Counted from the first letter of the stretch, positions 36,998-47,276 are shown. The stretch is DNA of 64,000 bases from Kangsaoukella pontilimi (GCF_009830125.1 NZ_WUPT01000002.1:558001-622000); one strand, 5' to 3'. Notes: generated by a model from the sequence alone, not told the origin. Translations and numbers: made by a program.

Positions 36998-39900
36998 TCA
37001 CCCCTGCAGACTGCGAACGTCCAGTTCGCCTTCGGCGCGGCTGACCATGGCCAATGCGGCGGCATGGGCGGCGGCGGCGGTGGTGAAGTACGGAATCTTG
37101 TCCATCAGCGTGACGTTCCGCATGGACCGGCTGTCCTCAATCGCCTGCGCACCTTCGGTGGTGTTCATTACCAGCGATACGCCGCCATCCTTCAGCACGT
37201 CCACGATGGTCCGCCCACCTTCATAGGCCTTGTTCACTACGTCCGAGGGAATGCCGTTCTCGGTCAGGAACGCGGCGGTCCCCCGCGTGGCGAGAATCTT
37301 CAGGCCCAGCCCGTGCAACATCCGCGCCGTGTCGATCAGTTGCGGTGTCTTGTCGGCGTCGCGGATCGAGAAGAAAACCGTTCCTTCCTCGGGAAGATGC
37401 GTGCCGGCACCCAGCTGTGCCTTGAGGAAGGCGCGGGGGAAGGACCGGTCCCAACCCATGACCTCGCCGGTCGAGCGCATCTCAGGGCCAAGCAGCGTAT
37501 CGACGCCCGGGAAGCGGGCGAAGGGCAGGACGGCCTCTTTCACGCTGAACCATGGCGTGCGGAAATCGGCGAGGCTCATCGGGTCGCCCATCGGTATGGT
37601 CACATCGTCCGAGACCGGCTGATGCGGCTTCGCCACCGGGAAGTTAGACAGTTTCTCACCTGCCATCAGCCGGGCGGCGATAGACGCGATCGCGCTGTCC
37701 ACCGCCTTGGCGACGAAAGGCACGGTCCGGCTGGCGCGGGGGTTCACCTCGATCAGGTACACCTCGCCGTCCTTGATCGCGTATTGCACGTTCATCAGGC
37801 CGACGACCTTCAGTTCGCGGGCCAGAGCCTCGGTCTGGCGGATCAGCTCGTCCACGATCTCGTCAGACAGGGTATGAGGCGGCAGAGAACAGGCGCTGTC
37901 GCCCGAATGGACGCCGGCCTCTTCGATATGCTCCATGATGCCGGCGACATGCACCGCTTCGCCATCCGATAGCGCGTCCACGTCCACCTCGGTCGCACCG
38001 TCCAGATAGCTATCAAGCAGGACCGGGCTGTCGCCAGAGACCACCACAGCGTCGCGGATATAGCGTTGAAGATGCGCGGTATCGCGGACGATCTCCATCG
38101 CGCGGCCGCCCAGCACGTAGGACGGGCGGATCACCAGCGGATAGCCGATCTTCTCGGCGGCTTCCATCGCCGCCTCATCTGTGGAGGCGATGGCATTCCG
38201 GGGCTGTTTCAGCCCGAGACGGTTCACCAGATCCTGGAACCGCTCGCGGTCCTCGGCAAGGTCGATAGCGTCGGGCGTGGTGCCGAGAATCGGGATGCCT
38301 TCCGCTTCGAGCGCGCGGGCCAGCTTCAGCGGTGTCTGACCGCCGAACTGAACGATGACACCGTGAAGGGTACCCTTCTCTTGCTCGACGCGCAGGATTT
38401 CCATGACATGCTCGAAGGTCAGCGGCTCGAAGTAGAGCCGGTCCGAGGTGTCGTAGTCGGTCGACACGGTCTCGGGGTTGCAGTTGACCATGATCGTCTC
38501 ATAGCCCGCATCGGTCAGCGCGAAGCAGGCGTGACAACAGCAATAGTCGAACTCGATCCCCTGACCGATCCGGTTCGGACCGCCGCCGAGGATGACCACT
38601 TTCTTCTTGTTCGAAGGGCGCGCCTCGCATTCGACGTCGCCCATCACGGGCATCTCATAGGTCGAATACATGTAGGGCGTCTGCGCTTCGAACTCGGCGG
38701 CGCAGGTGTCGATCCGCTTGAACACTGCCGTGACGCCAAGGTTCTGGCGCGCCCGGCGGACATTGTCTTCGGTGCGGCCGGTCAGCTTCGCGAGCCGAGC
38801 GTCGGTGAAACCCAGCATTTTGAGCCGGCGGAGACCTTCCTCGGTCACCGGCAGGCCGTCCTTGCGGACCCGTTCTTCGGCGTCGATGATCTCGCGGATG
38901 CGGTCGAGGAACCACGGGTCGAAAGACGTGACGGCCTGAATGTCTTCATTGGTCAGGCCGTGGCGCATGGCCTGTGCGATGACCCGCATCCGGTCGGGGG
39001 TCTGCTTTGACAGCGCGGCGGTTATGGCGGCGCGGTCGGGCGCGCCGGGGATCTCGATTTCGTCGAAGCCGGTCAGGCCGGTTTCCATCGAGGCAAGCGC
39101 CTTCTGCACCGATTCGTGGAAGGTGCGGCCAATGGCCATGGCCTCGCCCACGGACTTCATCGCGGTCGTGAGTTCCGGCTTCGAGCCCGGAAACTTCTCG
39201 AAGGCGAACCGCGGGATCTTGGTGACCACATAGTCGATGGTCGGCTCGAAGGACGCAGGCGTCACCTTGGTGATGTCGTTGTCGAGCTCGTCGAGCGTGT
39301 AACCCACGGCCAGTTTCGCCGCTATCTTGGCAATCGGGAAACCGGTCGCCTTGGACGCCAGAGCCGAGGACCGCGACACGCGCGGGTTCATCTCGATCAC
39401 GACCATGCGGCCATCGGCGGGGTTCACTGCCCACTGCACGTTAGAGCCGCCAGTCTCGACGCCAATTTCGCGCAGAACCGCGATCGAGGCCGAGCGCATC
39501 GCCTGGTATTCCTTGTCGGTCAGGGTCAGCGCGGGCGCGACGGTGATCGAATCGCCGGTATGCACGCCCATCGGGTCCACGTTCTCGATGGAACAGACGA
39601 TGATCGCGTTGTCCGCCTTGTCGCGGACGACCTCCATCTCGTACTCCTTCCAGCCGAGCAGGCTTTCGTCGATCAGGATCTGCGCCATGGGCGAGGCTTC
39701 CAGCCCGCGCCGGCAGATTTCGAAATAATCGTCGCGGTTGTAGGCCACGCCGCCCCCGGTGCCGCCAAGGGTGAAGGCGGGGCGTATGATGGCGGGCAGA
39801 CCGATGTCTTCGAGCGCCGCCATGGCCTGTTCCAGACCGGCGGGGATGTCGTAACGGCCATTGGCGTTCTTCGGTGCGGCGACGATGGTGGCCTTGGGGT

Positions 39901-40327
39901 TTTCCAGCCCGATCCGGTCCATAGCCTCGCGAAAGAGCTTGCGGTCCTCGGCCATTTCGATGGCCTCGCGCTTGGCGCCGATCATCTCGACGCCGAATTT
40001 CTCCAGTACTCCCATCTCTTCCAGAGCCAGCGACGTGTTCAGGCCGGTCTGGCCACCCATCGTCGGCAGAAGCGCGTCGGGACGCTCTTTCTCGATGATC
40101 TTCGCGACGACCTCGGGCGTGATGGGCTCGATATAGGTGGCATCGGCAAGGCCCGGATCGGTCATGATCGTCGCCGGGTTCGAGTTTACCAGGATCACCC
40201 GGTAGCCTTCTTCGCGCAGCGCCTTACATGCCTGAGCGCCGGAGTAATCGAACTCGCAGGCCTGACCGATGATAATGGGCCCGGCTCCGATGATCATAAT
40301 CGACTGGATGTCGGTTCTCTTCGGCAT
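36998..40327 (-). CDS. carB: Carbamoyl-phosphate synthase large subunit
   Basis: This 1109-residue enzyme makes carbamoyl phosphate for arginine and pyrimidines from bicarbonate, ATP and ammonia delivered by CarA. The two homologous halves are visible. Each begins with an [16 protein letters not shown] or [16 protein letters not shown] loop and contains an ATP-grasp domain ([30 protein letters not shown]). The last about 140 residues form the allosteric MGS-like domain. No carA lies in the window; argF, which uses the product, is about 20 kb away. Confidence 0.97.
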   Translation of the reverse strand: MPKRTDIQSIMIIGAGPIIIGQACEFDYSGAQACKALREEGYRVILVNSNPATIMTDPGLADATYIEPITPEVVAKIIEKERPDALLPTMGGQTGLNTSLALEEMGVLEKFGVEMIGAKREAIEMAEDRKLFREAMDRIGLENPKATIVAAPKNANGRYDIPAGLEQAMAALEDIGLPAIIRPAFTLGGTGGGVAYNRDDYFEICRRGLEASPMAQILIDESLLGWKEYEMEVVRDKADNAIIVCSIENVDPMGVHTGDSITVAPALTLTDKEYQAMRSASIAVLREIGVETGGSNVQWAVNPADGRMVVIEMNPRVSRSSALASKATGFPIAKIAAKLAVGYTLDELDNDITKVTPASFEPTIDYVVTKIPRFAFEKFPGSKPELTTAMKSVGEAMAIGRTFHESVQKALASMETGLTGFDEIEIPGAPDRAAITAALSKQTPDRMRVIAQAMRHGLTNEDIQAVTSFDPWFLDRIREIIDAEERVRKDGLPVTEEGLRRLKMLGFTDARLAKLTGRTEDNVRRARQNLGVTAVFKRIDTCAAEFEAQTPYMYSTYEMPVMGDVECEARPSNKKKVVILGGGPNRIGQGIEFDYCCCHACFALTDAGYETIMVNCNPETVSTDYDTSDRLYFEPLTFEHVMEILRVEQEKGTLHGVIVQFGGQTPLKLARALEAEGIPILGTTPDAIDLAEDRERFQDLVNRLGLKQPRNAIASTDEAAMEAAEKIGYPLVIRPSYVLGGRAMEIVRDTAHLQRYIRDAVVVSGDSPVLLDSYLDGATEVDVDALSDGEAVHVAGIMEHIEEAGVHSGDSACSLPPHTLSDEIVDELIRQTEALARELKVVGLMNVQYAIKDGEVYLIEVNPRASRTVPFVAKAVDSAIASIAARLMAGEKLSNFPVAKPHQPVSDDVTIPMGDPMSLADFRTPWFSVKEAVLPFARFPGVDTLLGPEMRSTGEVMGWDRSFPRAFLKAQLGAGTHLPEEGTVFFSIRDADKTPQLIDTARMLHGLGLKILATRGTAAFLTENGIPSDVVNKAYEGGRTIVDVLKDGGVSLVMNTTEGAQAIEDSRSMRNVTLMDKIPYFTTAAAAHAAALAMVSRAEGELDVRSLQG

Positions 40328-40416
40328 CGGCTGCCCCTGTTCTGACCCGCAAATTGGCGTGGGTTATAGGGATTGAAGCCGGGGGCGCAAGGGGAAGTGA
40401 CGCAAAGGGCATGGCA

Positions 40417-41082
40417 ATGACGGATTCCGGGTGGGCGAGGATCGGGCGCGGGCGGCTTTGGGTCGAATTCGTGCTGTTTTTCATTGTGGCGCCCCTCGCG
40501 GTTGCCGTGCTGTTGCCGCCGCGCTGGATGTTTCCGGCTTTGTTTACCGTCACGGGGGTGGGGCTGATCCTCTTGTTCCTGACGCCGGGCTTCCGGTTGT
40601 TGCTGCTGACACGCGGGCTTCTCAGGATGAGCACGCCCCTCGTCGTGATGACCGCCCTGGTCACGTTGGCTGTCGGATATGGCATCATGCAGGCCACGCG
40701 ACCCGAGGCGCTCTGGATGATCGTCCGGCGCAATCCCGAACTGATGGCGATGATCGCGCTCGGCTATCCGGTCGTATCGGCCCTGCCGCAAGAAGTGGTG
40801 TTCCGCGTCCTCTTCTTCGAACGATACGCCCCCATCCTGCCAAGCCGGATCGCGCCCCAAATCGTCCTGAACGCCAACATCTTCGCGCTGGCCCATGTGA
40901 TGTACTGGAGCTGGATCGTGCTGGCGCTGACCTTCGCGGGCGGCCTTCTCTTCGCATGGTCGTACCGGGTGCGTGGCAACTTCCCCGAGGCGGTCGTTCT
41001 GCACTCGGTCGCGGGTGTGGCGCTGTTTCTGCTCGGGATGGGGGTCTATTTCTACTCGGGCAACGTGCAAAGGCCGTTCTGA
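40417..41082 (+). CDS. CPBP family membrane protein (CAAX-protease-like)
   Basis: This 221-residue protein has about six to seven membrane helices of the ABI/CPBP family of intramembrane proteases. Motif 1, normally EExxxR, reads QEVVFR, so the first glutamate is replaced by Gln. Motif 2 is FALAH with its histidine intact. Motif 3 is VVLHSVAGV. Activity is therefore uncertain. I placed the start at the ATG with AAAGGG seven bases upstream; an ATG two codons earlier is possible. Confidence 0.78.
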   Translation: MTDSGWARIGRGRLWVEFVLFFIVAPLAVAVLLPPRWMFPALFTVTGVGLILLFLTPGFRLLLLTRGLLRMSTPLVVMTALVTLAVGYGIMQATRPEALWMIVRRNPELMAMIALGYPVVSALPQEVVFRVLFFERYAPILPSRIAPQIVLNANIFALAHVMYWSWIVLALTFAGGLLFAWSYRVRGNFPEAVVLHSVAGVALFLLGMGVYFYSGNVQRPF

Positions 41083-41093
41083 GGCCCCTCGCG

Positions 41094-41122
41094 CTTGACT
41101 TCCCGCGCCCGAGACGGTGTAT
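41094..41122 (+). promoter_or_regulatory. Putative housekeeping promoter of aspS
   Basis: CTTGAC (41094-41099), a 17-base spacer and GTGTAT (41117-41122) resemble the alphaproteobacterial consensus CTTGAC-N17-CTATAT. The site starts just after the upstream stop codon and leaves about 40 bases of leader before the aspS ATG. Confidence 0.5.
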
Positions 41123-41163
41123 CGGCGCGAACTCCGACACGCGTATCCCCGAAGGGACAGACC

Positions 41164-42942
41164 ATGCACGCCTTTCGCAGCCATACCTGCGCCGCACTGA
41201 ATGCCTCTCACGTGGGCGAGACCGTCCGCCTTGCCGGCTGGGTCCACCGCATCCGTGACCATGGCGGGGTGCTCTTCATCGACCTGCGCGACCACTACGG
41301 CATCACGCAGGTTCTGTGCGACCCCGACAGCCCCGTGTTCAATGAGGTCGAGAAGCTGCGTTCCGAGTGGTGCATTCGGATCGACGGCAATGTCAAAGCG
41401 CGCGATCCCGAACTGGTGAACCCCAAGATCCCCACCGGCGAGATCGAGGTCTTCATTCGCGACATGGAAGTGCTCGGCGCCGCCGAGGAACTTCCGCTGA
41501 TGGTCTTCGGGGATCAGGAATATCCGGAAGAGACGCGTCTTCGCTATCGCTTCCTCGACCTGCGCCGGGCCGAGATGCAGAAGAACATGACGCTCCGCTC
41601 GGACGTTGTGCGCGACCTGCGCCAGCGCATGTGGGACCAGTCCTTCCGCGAATATCAGACGCCGATCATCACCGCCTCCAGCCCAGAAGGCGCCCGCGAC
41701 TTCCTCGTGCCGTCGCGCCTGCATCCGGGCAAGTTCTACGCGCTGCCGCAGGCTCCGCAGCAGTTCAAGCAGCTTCTGATGGTCTCGGGCTTCGACAAGT
41801 ATTTCCAGATCGCGCCGTGTTTCCGCGACGAGGACCCGCGCGCCGACCGCTCGCCCACCGATTTCTACCAGCTCGACATGGAAATGAGTTTCGTCGAGCA
41901 GCAGGACGTCTTCGACACGATCCAGCCGGTCATCAAGGGCGCATTCGAGGCGTTCGGCGGCGGCCGCAAGGTCGACGAGGTCTGGCCGCAGATCCCTTAT
42001 GCCGAGGCTCTGCTGAAATACGGCACCGACAAACCGGACCTGCGCAATCCGATCGAGATGCAGATCGTGAGCGAGCATTTTCGCGGCTCGAACTTTGCGA
42101 TCTTCGCCAAGATCCTCGAACAGGATGGCACCGAAATCCGCGCCATCCCCGCCCCCACCGGCGGCAGCCGCAAGTTCTGCGACCGGATGAACGCCTTCGC
42201 CCAGAAAGAGGGTCTGCCGGGGATGGGCTACATCTTCTGGCGGGATGGCGATGACGGCATGGAAGCCGCCGGTCCGCTGGCCAAGAACATTGGCCCCGAG
42301 CGGACCGAGGCGATCCGCCAGCAGCTTGGCCTTGGCGTGGGCGACGCGGCTTTCTTCCTCGGCGGCAAGCCGTCCTCCTTCGAGGCGGTCGCGGGCCGCG
42401 CCCGGACCGTCATCGGCGAGGAACTGGGCCTGACCGAGAAAGACCGCTTCGCCTTCTGCTGGATCGTCGATTTCCCGATGTACGAGAAAGACGACGAAAC
42501 GGGCGACATCGACTTCAGCCATAACCCGTTCTCGATGCCGCAAGGGGGCATGGATGCGCTCGACGGCGATCCGCTCGGCGTGCTCGGCTATCAGTACGAC
42601 CTGGCCTGCAACGGCTACGAGCTTGTCTCCGGCGCGATCCGGAACCACCGCCCCGAGATCATGTTCAAGGCCTTCGAGATCGCGGGCTACGGCGAGGACG
42701 AGGTGCGCAAGCGTTTCGGCGGCATGGTCAACGCGTTCCGCTTCGGCGCGCCGCCCCACGGCGGCTGTGCGCTCGGCATCGACCGGATGGTAATGCTTCT
42801 TGCCGATGAGCAGAACATCCGCGAAGTCATCCTTTTCCCGATGAACCAGCGGGCCGAAGACCTGATGATGGGGGCGCCCTCAGAACCGACGAACGAGCAG
42901 TTGCGCGAGCTTCGCCTCCGCGTTCTGCCGCCCGAGGACTGA
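41164..42942 (+). CDS. aspS: Aspartate--tRNA ligase
   Basis: A 592-residue class II aminoacyl-tRNA synthetase of the bacterial type with a GAD insertion. The N-terminal OB fold is seen in [22 protein letters not shown]. Motif 2 is [20 protein letters not shown] and motif 3 is [14 protein letters not shown]. Many alphaproteobacteria use a non-discriminating form together with GatCAB; the sequence alone does not show which applies. The stop overlaps the start of the DUF1993 gene (TGATG). Confidence 0.97.
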   Translation: MHAFRSHTCAALNASHVGETVRLAGWVHRIRDHGGVLFIDLRDHYGITQVLCDPDSPVFNEVEKLRSEWCIRIDGNVKARDPELVNPKIPTGEIEVFIRDMEVLGAAEELPLMVFGDQEYPEETRLRYRFLDLRRAEMQKNMTLRSDVVRDLRQRMWDQSFREYQTPIITASSPEGARDFLVPSRLHPGKFYALPQAPQQFKQLLMVSGFDKYFQIAPCFRDEDPRADRSPTDFYQLDMEMSFVEQQDVFDTIQPVIKGAFEAFGGGRKVDEVWPQIPYAEALLKYGTDKPDLRNPIEMQIVSEHFRGSNFAIFAKILEQDGTEIRAIPAPTGGSRKFCDRMNAFAQKEGLPGMGYIFWRDGDDGMEAAGPLAKNIGPERTEAIRQQLGLGVGDAAFFLGGKPSSFEAVAGRARTVIGEELGLTEKDRFAFCWIVDFPMYEKDDETGDIDFSHNPFSMPQGGMDALDGDPLGVLGYQYDLACNGYELVSGAIRNHRPEIMFKAFEIAGYGEDEVRKRFGGMVNAFRFGAPPHGGCALGIDRMVMLLADEQNIREVILFPMNQRAEDLMMGAPSEPTNEQLRELRLRVLPPED

Positions 42943-43457
42943 TGTACGACGCCGCCGTCCCCCCCAGCCTTCATGCCATCGCCCGGGCACGCCACCTACT
43001 GGCGCGGGTGCAGGCCGCGGGGGTTCCGGCGCTTCTGGAGCAGCAACTGGTGCCCGGCATGTTCGACGCGGGCACACAGCTCAGGACGGTCGGCATCTTC
43101 GCGCTGCGGGCCACCTATCCGCTTTGCGGCCAGGACTGGCCACGCGATATGCTGACCGGAGATTTCCCGCCCGGCCCGACCGGTCTTGATGCCCGGCTCG
43201 GCGTCGCATCGGAACAGGTCATGCGCCTCACACGCGCCGATTTCGACGGTGCCGCGGAGAGTCAGATCAACCATATCGCGGGCGATGCCGAGCTGACGCA
43301 GCGGGGACAGGAATACCTGCACCTCTTCGCTCTGCCGAACCTCTGGTTTCATCTGTCCATGGCCTACGCCATCCTGCGGCAGTCGGGGCTCGAGATCGGC
43401 AAGGCGGATTATGACGGGTTCCACGCCTATGAGCGGGGGTTCAGCTTCGTCCCATAA
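42942..43457 (+). CDS. DUF1993 family protein
   Basis: A 171-residue protein of the DUF1993 family, predicted to have a DinB-like helical bundle; function unknown. Recognisable pieces are the TRADFDGAAESQ segment, FALPNLWFHLSMAYAILRQSG and the C-terminal FSFVP. It is translationally coupled to aspS. The 233 bases after it hold one dispersed repeat copy and then the restriction enzyme gene. Confidence 0.82.
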   Translation: MYDAAVPPSLHAIARARHLLARVQAAGVPALLEQQLVPGMFDAGTQLRTVGIFALRATYPLCGQDWPRDMLTGDFPPGPTGLDARLGVASEQVMRLTRADFDGAAESQINHIAGDAELTQRGQEYLHLFALPNLWFHLSMAYAILRQSGLEIGKADYDGFHAYERGFSFVP

Positions 43458-43561
43458 CGGGCTTGTCCCACTGGTCCGGCGCTTTGCTTTCAAGGCGTCC
43501 AGATCGAAAAGCGGTCCGCCTCCCCCGAGCGCTTCAGACACTATTAAGGGTACTGTCCGCC

Positions 43562-43620
43562 CCTTCGCCTGTTTTGAGATATCCCGGGGGGCGCCGGAAG
43601 GGCGCGGGGGCAGCGCCCCC
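43562..43620 (-). repeat. Intergenic two-hairpin repeat, copy E
   Basis: Read on the minus strand: GGGGGC-gct-GCCCCC hairpin (43606-43620), GCGCCCTTCCGGCGC hairpin, then CCCCCGGGATATCTC and an AGGCGAAGG end. It lies about 70 bases upstream of the BglII-like restriction gene. Confidence 0.7.
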
Positions 43621-43690
43621 TCCGACGATGCGGCGTGACCGGACATCCGGACAACTCGACAAGCCCTGAAAAGGGCGCGATGGTCCGCCC

Positions 43691-44425
43691 ATGCTATCGC
43701 GTCTGACAAATGCCGGTTTCGACGTTCTGGCCTGCAACCATGCCGAGGCGATCCTCGCGCATGATTTTCCGACCGAGCTCGACCTGCTCACCCGCGTCCT
43801 GGCCGAGTTTCGCATTTCTCTCGGAGAAATCGTGACCGGCGGAGGCGGCGAGGCCGGGCCGACCCAGCGGCTTCGCCACGAACTGTCTGATCTCAACTGG
43901 CGCAAGCACAATTTCACCATAGAGACCGTGATCGACGGCCGCGCGCGCGCCGGCGTCAGCCACGAAGTCGACCACGTCAAGTTCGCCGAGGCGGGCGCGC
44001 TTGCGCTTGAAATCGAGTGGAACAACAAGGATCCGTTCTTCGATCGCGACCTCGAGAATTTTCAGCGCCTCCACGCGCTCTCTGCCATCAGCGTCGGCAT
44101 CGTCGTGACGCGCGGGGCCTCTCTGCAGGAAAGCGTCCTGCCGCGTGTCACGGCCTGGATGGAGGCGCGGGGCCTTACCGACGAGACCGATCTCGACGCC
44201 TTGGGAATCGCGCCCCGGACCGTCGCCCAACGTCGAGCCGTCGCCGAGCAGGTCGCCCGTGGCGCGTCCTTTCCACAGGCTTTCGCGCGGAAATTCGTGG
44301 CGGACAAGTTCGGCCAGGCGACCACACACTGGTCGAAACTGGAAGACCGCGTTCTGCGCGGGGTCGGCAACCCGTGTCCGCTTCTGCTGATCGGGTTGCC
44401 GGACGGTCTCGTAACCGACGACTGA
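43691..44425 (+). CDS. BglII/BstYI-family type II restriction endonuclease
   Basis: A 244-residue protein recognised by the BglII/BstYI family signature LEIEWNNKDPFFDRDLENFQ (about 106-125), with an upstream HEVDHVKF. Asp94 with Glu107 and Glu109 fits the family's metal-binding catalytic centre. BglII and BstYI cut AGATCT and RGATCY; the site for this enzyme cannot be read from sequence. A hemerythrin gene lies between it and a convergent MT-A70 methyltransferase gene, the presumed protective partner. The ribosome site before the ATG is weak. Confidence 0.85.
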   Translation: MLSRLTNAGFDVLACNHAEAILAHDFPTELDLLTRVLAEFRISLGEIVTGGGGEAGPTQRLRHELSDLNWRKHNFTIETVIDGRARAGVSHEVDHVKFAEAGALALEIEWNNKDPFFDRDLENFQRLHALSAISVGIVVTRGASLQESVLPRVTAWMEARGLTDETDLDALGIAPRTVAQRRAVAEQVARGASFPQAFARKFVADKFGQATTHWSKLEDRVLRGVGNPCPLLLIGLPDGLVTDD

Positions 44426-44435
44426 CGGCAACCGG

Positions 44436-44912
44436 TCAGTCTTCGAGCGAATCCTCGCGCTTCTCCTCGATCAGCTCCGCTTCTTCGGACTTGCGGGCAA
44501 GGAAACGCTCGCCAAAACCTTTGATCTCGTCATCCGAGATGACTTCCCTGGCGCGGCTGAAGACCTCGTTTTCCTCCTCGTCCATGTGGTGCTCGTATTC
44601 GTGCTTGAGCTCCTTGAACTTGGTCAGCCATGCGCCTTCCGACATGTCCATCTCGCGCAGCTCTTCCATCAGATCGTCAAGCTGCTGATGCTCGTGCACC
44701 GAATGGCGCGCGGCGTCCTGACCCCAGGTCTTGGAAATCAGCTTGGAATAGAAGGTTTCTTCCTCGGCTGCGGCATGGCTTTTGACGTCGTGATAGAATT
44801 CGTCCCAGGCCTCTTTCCTGGTGTCGGACGCACCGCTGGTATCGGCGATGGTCTCCAGAAGACGGCGGTGCGCGTCGTGGTCTTTCTTGATGGCTGTGTA
44901 GATGTCGGGCAT
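44436..44912 (-). CDS. Hemerythrin domain-containing protein
   Basis: A 158-residue four-helix-bundle protein with the hemerythrin HHE pattern of di-iron ligands: DHDAHRRLLE, SHAAAEEETFY, HEHQQLDDL and YEHHMDEEENEVF. Such proteins bind O2 or sense oxygen, NO or iron. The C-terminal 30 residues are highly charged. It lies between the restriction enzyme gene (convergent, 10 bases from it) and the methyltransferase gene (same strand, 56 bases upstream). Whether it takes part in the restriction-modification locus is unknown. Confidence 0.9.
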   Translation of the reverse strand: MPDIYTAIKKDHDAHRRLLETIADTSGASDTRKEAWDEFYHDVKSHAAAEEETFYSKLISKTWGQDAARHSVHEHQQLDDLMEELREMDMSEGAWLTKFKELKHEYEHHMDEEENEVFSRAREVISDDEIKGFGERFLARKSEEAELIEEKREDSLED

Positions 44913-44968
44913 GGCGGCACTCCTCGTTGCTGAGGAGGCAACGCGCCCGGGGCGCGGGCGTTCCGCGC

Positions 44969-45610
44969 TTATTCCGCCGCGACGGAAGAGTTGTAGCTGT
45001 AGGTCTTCCAGTCCGGTTTGTAATCGGCATCCGCCTGATTGCCCCAGACCGTCCAGCCCGGGCGGACACCGCGCCCGAACAGCTCAAGATACGGTCCCCA
45101 GGAACAGCTTTCGATCACCTCGTACTGTTCATCGGGCTTGCGGGAATGCTCGCGCTTGCGGCTCTGGATCATGTTGACCTGCCGCCGCCCCGCTGCCTCG
45201 GTCCGCACGTTCCGGCCACGTGTGCCGAAAAGAAGGATCTCGGTCACATTCCGAAAGTAGAAGCCGACGCCGCGCCCGTCCGAGCCACCATCCTTGCGGA
45301 TCTTGTGCCAGACGATGTTCGACTTGTACTCGAACCCCCAGGCCGTCAGCACCTGAAGCCCTTCTGGCAGAAGCGCGTTCGGCACCCAGAGATAGCAATG
45401 CGCCCGGTCCTCCAGATGATCCGCCACCGGTAGCGCGCAGATTTCGTCCAGGGTCATCGTGGGATAACGGGCCAGGCGCTTGTGCTCCGGTGCGACCTTG
45501 CCGGTCCGGTTCACGAAGCGCCACGGCGGATCGGCCAGAACGGTCCCGAACCGGTCCTCTCCCAGAAACTTACCAAGGTCTTGTGCCGCGCTGCTCGTCA
45601 TATCCAACAT
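44969..45610 (-). CDS. MT-A70 family adenine-N6 DNA methyltransferase
   Basis: A 213-residue methyltransferase with the catalytic DPPW motif at about residues 27-30 (TVLADPPWRF), LWVPNALLPEGL and the downstream SAM-binding end PGWTVWGNQAD. MT-A70 proteins methylate N6 of adenine in DNA or RNA; some type II systems use one as the modification enzyme. Its position two genes from a BglII-like nuclease gene makes it the likely cognate methylase. The start is uncertain: an ATG three codons downstream or a TTG upstream are alternatives. Confidence 0.83.
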   Translation of the reverse strand: MLDMTSSAAQDLGKFLGEDRFGTVLADPPWRFVNRTGKVAPEHKRLARYPTMTLDEICALPVADHLEDRAHCYLWVPNALLPEGLQVLTAWGFEYKSNIVWHKIRKDGGSDGRGVGFYFRNVTEILLFGTRGRNVRTEAAGRRQVNMIQSRKREHSRKPDEQYEVIESCSWGPYLELFGRGVRPGWTVWGNQADADYKPDWKTYSYNSSVAAE

Positions 45611-45688
45611 GATGGTCCGTTCAAGGCCGGTGTGGAAGTGGAACAATAGGCGAACGTGATGCTTCGATCAATCCCGGCTGTTGCCGGA

Positions 45689-46429
45689 TCAGACCGTGTG
45701 TTCCGCCGCAAGCCGATTGGCAACGAGCCGGCGCAGCAGGTCGACGCCGGCAGGCGCTCGGTCGTGGGCTGCCGCTGCGGCTCTGAGCGCCTGTGACGCG
45801 GCCTCCAGTTCGTCGTCGTTGCTGGCCCGCGCGACCCCGAACAGGAACATGGCCACATAGTCCTGGGTCTCGCTGTCCATGGGGCCTGACAGAAGATCGT
45901 CGGCAAGTGACAGGTCGTCCCGGAGGGCGATGCGGTCGGGAAAGACCTCGTCGGTCGAAACGGGCCGGATTGCCGTAGGCCGGGCGGTGCGCGGCAACTC
46001 GGCCAGAATGGCGGTCTGAAACGCCGATATCGATGTGATCGGTTTGGCGATGAAGCTCTGCGCGCCGGCTGCCAGCGCCTCGTCCGCGCGGGTGTCGTCG
46101 CCCGACATCGCAAGGACCACCGGCCCCGATGCCGCCTCTCCGGTCGGGCCCGAGAGCTTCCTGATCAGGTCTAGGCCCGATCCGTCCGGCAGCCCGACAT
46201 CAATCAGGACAATGCCGGGGCGATAAGTCCTCAGATGCCGCTCTGCTGACCGCAAACTGTCTGCGCGCCTGATCCGCGCGCCCGATCGCTGGCAGATCAT
46301 GCGCAGCGCCTCACAGGTAAAGCGGCTGTCTTCGACCACAAGGATGGTTTGGCCAAGCAGGGGGCGTTCGGCCGTGGGCGGCCGCGTCATCAGAAAGTCG
46401 TCTAGTGTCTCAGGCATCGCCAAACCCAT
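45689..46429 (-). CDS. CheY-like response regulator with helical C-terminal domain
   Basis: A 246-residue protein with one receiver domain. ILVVEDSRFTCEALR holds the acidic pocket, VLIDVGLPDGSGLD the phosphorylated aspartate, AMSGDD the switch region and FIAKPI the lysine. The roughly 100-residue C-terminal part is helical and has no DNA-binding or enzyme motif I recognise. No kinase gene is adjacent. The start could also be the ATG four codons downstream. CtrA-like half-sites lie upstream. Confidence 0.83.
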   Translation of the reverse strand: MGLAMPETLDDFLMTRPPTAERPLLGQTILVVEDSRFTCEALRMICQRSGARIRRADSLRSAERHLRTYRPGIVLIDVGLPDGSGLDLIRKLSGPTGEAASGPVVLAMSGDDTRADEALAAGAQSFIAKPITSISAFQTAILAELPRTARPTAIRPVSTDEVFPDRIALRDDLSLADDLLSGPMDSETQDYVAMFLFGVARASNDDELEAASQALRAAAAAHDRAPAGVDLLRRLVANRLAAEHTV

Positions 46430-46470
46430 CCCTGGCAGATCGTTCCTGATCAACAATGGCGAAAGTTAAC

Positions 46471-46487
46471 CTAAGGAATCGTTAACC
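46471..46487. promoter_or_regulatory. Possible CtrA site, CTAA-N7-TTAACC
   Basis: CTAA, seven bases, then TTAACC gives one mismatch to TTAA-N7-TTAAC. On the other strand the same stretch reads TTAA-N7-TTAG. It lies about 45 bases upstream of the response-regulator start and about 90 upstream of mce. Confidence 0.35.
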
Positions 46488-46577
46488 GCCGACATCTCTG
46501 CAGCCACCCTCTGCGTCTGACTGTCACTTGGCCTTATACCGCATTCTGCGCATAAGTCTTGCGAAAGGAGTCATCTC

Positions 46578-46982
46578 ATGATCGGACGCTTGAACCATGT
46601 CGCCATTGCGGTGCCGGATTTGACGGCTGCGGCGGCGCAATATGCAAACACCCTCGGGGCCGATGTCGGCCCGCCGCAGGACGAGCCCGATCATGGCGTG
46701 ACCGTGGTGTTCATCACGCTGCCGAATACGAAGATCGAGCTTCTATACCCCTTGGGCGAGAACTCTCCGATTGCCGGGTTTCTGGAAAAGAATCCTTCGG
46801 GCGGCATTCACCACATCTGTTACGAGGTCGAGGATATTGCCGAGGCGGCGCTTCGCCTGACCACCGAAGGCGCGCGGGTCCTTGGTGACGGCACACCCAA
46901 GATCGGGGCCCATGGCAAGCCGGTGCTGTTCCTGCATCCCAAGGACTTCAACGGCACCCTGATCGAGCTGGAAGAAGTCTGA
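46578..46982 (+). CDS. mce: Methylmalonyl-CoA epimerase
   Basis: A 134-residue vicinal-oxygen-chelate protein that interconverts (S)- and (R)-methylmalonyl-CoA in propionyl-CoA breakdown. Metal ligands are visible in LNHVAIAVPDL, GGIHHICYEVEDI and GTLIELEE. The length is normal. It is coupled to a DUF1467 gene by a TGATG overlap, a pairing common in alphaproteobacteria. An AAAGGAG ribosome site precedes the ATG. Confidence 0.95.
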   Translation: MIGRLNHVAIAVPDLTAAAAQYANTLGADVGPPQDEPDHGVTVVFITLPNTKIELLYPLGENSPIAGFLEKNPSGGIHHICYEVEDIAEAALRLTTEGARVLGDGTPKIGAHGKPVLFLHPKDFNGTLIELEEV

Positions 46983-47269
46983 TGTCGATCGTCTCTGCCA
47001 TCGTTCTGTTCGCCGTGATCTGGTTCATGGTGCTCTTCGTCGTCCTGCCGATCCGGCTGGAGACGCAAGGAGACGTCGGTGAAAAAGTGCCGGGCACGCA
47101 TGCCGGATCGCCCGCGTCGAGTTTCTCGATGAAGCGCAAGGCGCGGCTGACGACGATCTGGGCTGTCGTCCTGTGGGCGGCGATTTCGGCGGTGATCCTT
47201 TGGGGTGGCATCGGAGTGCGCGACCTCGACTTCTTCAACCGCATGGATGATGCGGGCGAGGCAGGCTGA
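46982..47269 (+). CDS. DUF1467 family membrane protein
   Basis: A 95-residue protein with two membrane helices (about 3-25 and 58-78) and the family core WFMVLFVVLPIRLETQGDVG. In alphaproteobacteria it typically follows mce; the role is unknown. The ATG overlaps the mce stop. It ends seven bases before the convergent EI24 gene. Confidence 0.88.
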   Translation: MSIVSAIVLFAVIWFMVLFVVLPIRLETQGDVGEKVPGTHAGSPASSFSMKRKARLTTIWAVVLWAAISAVILWGGIGVRDLDFFNRMDDAGEAG

Positions 47270-47276
47270 GCCGTCG

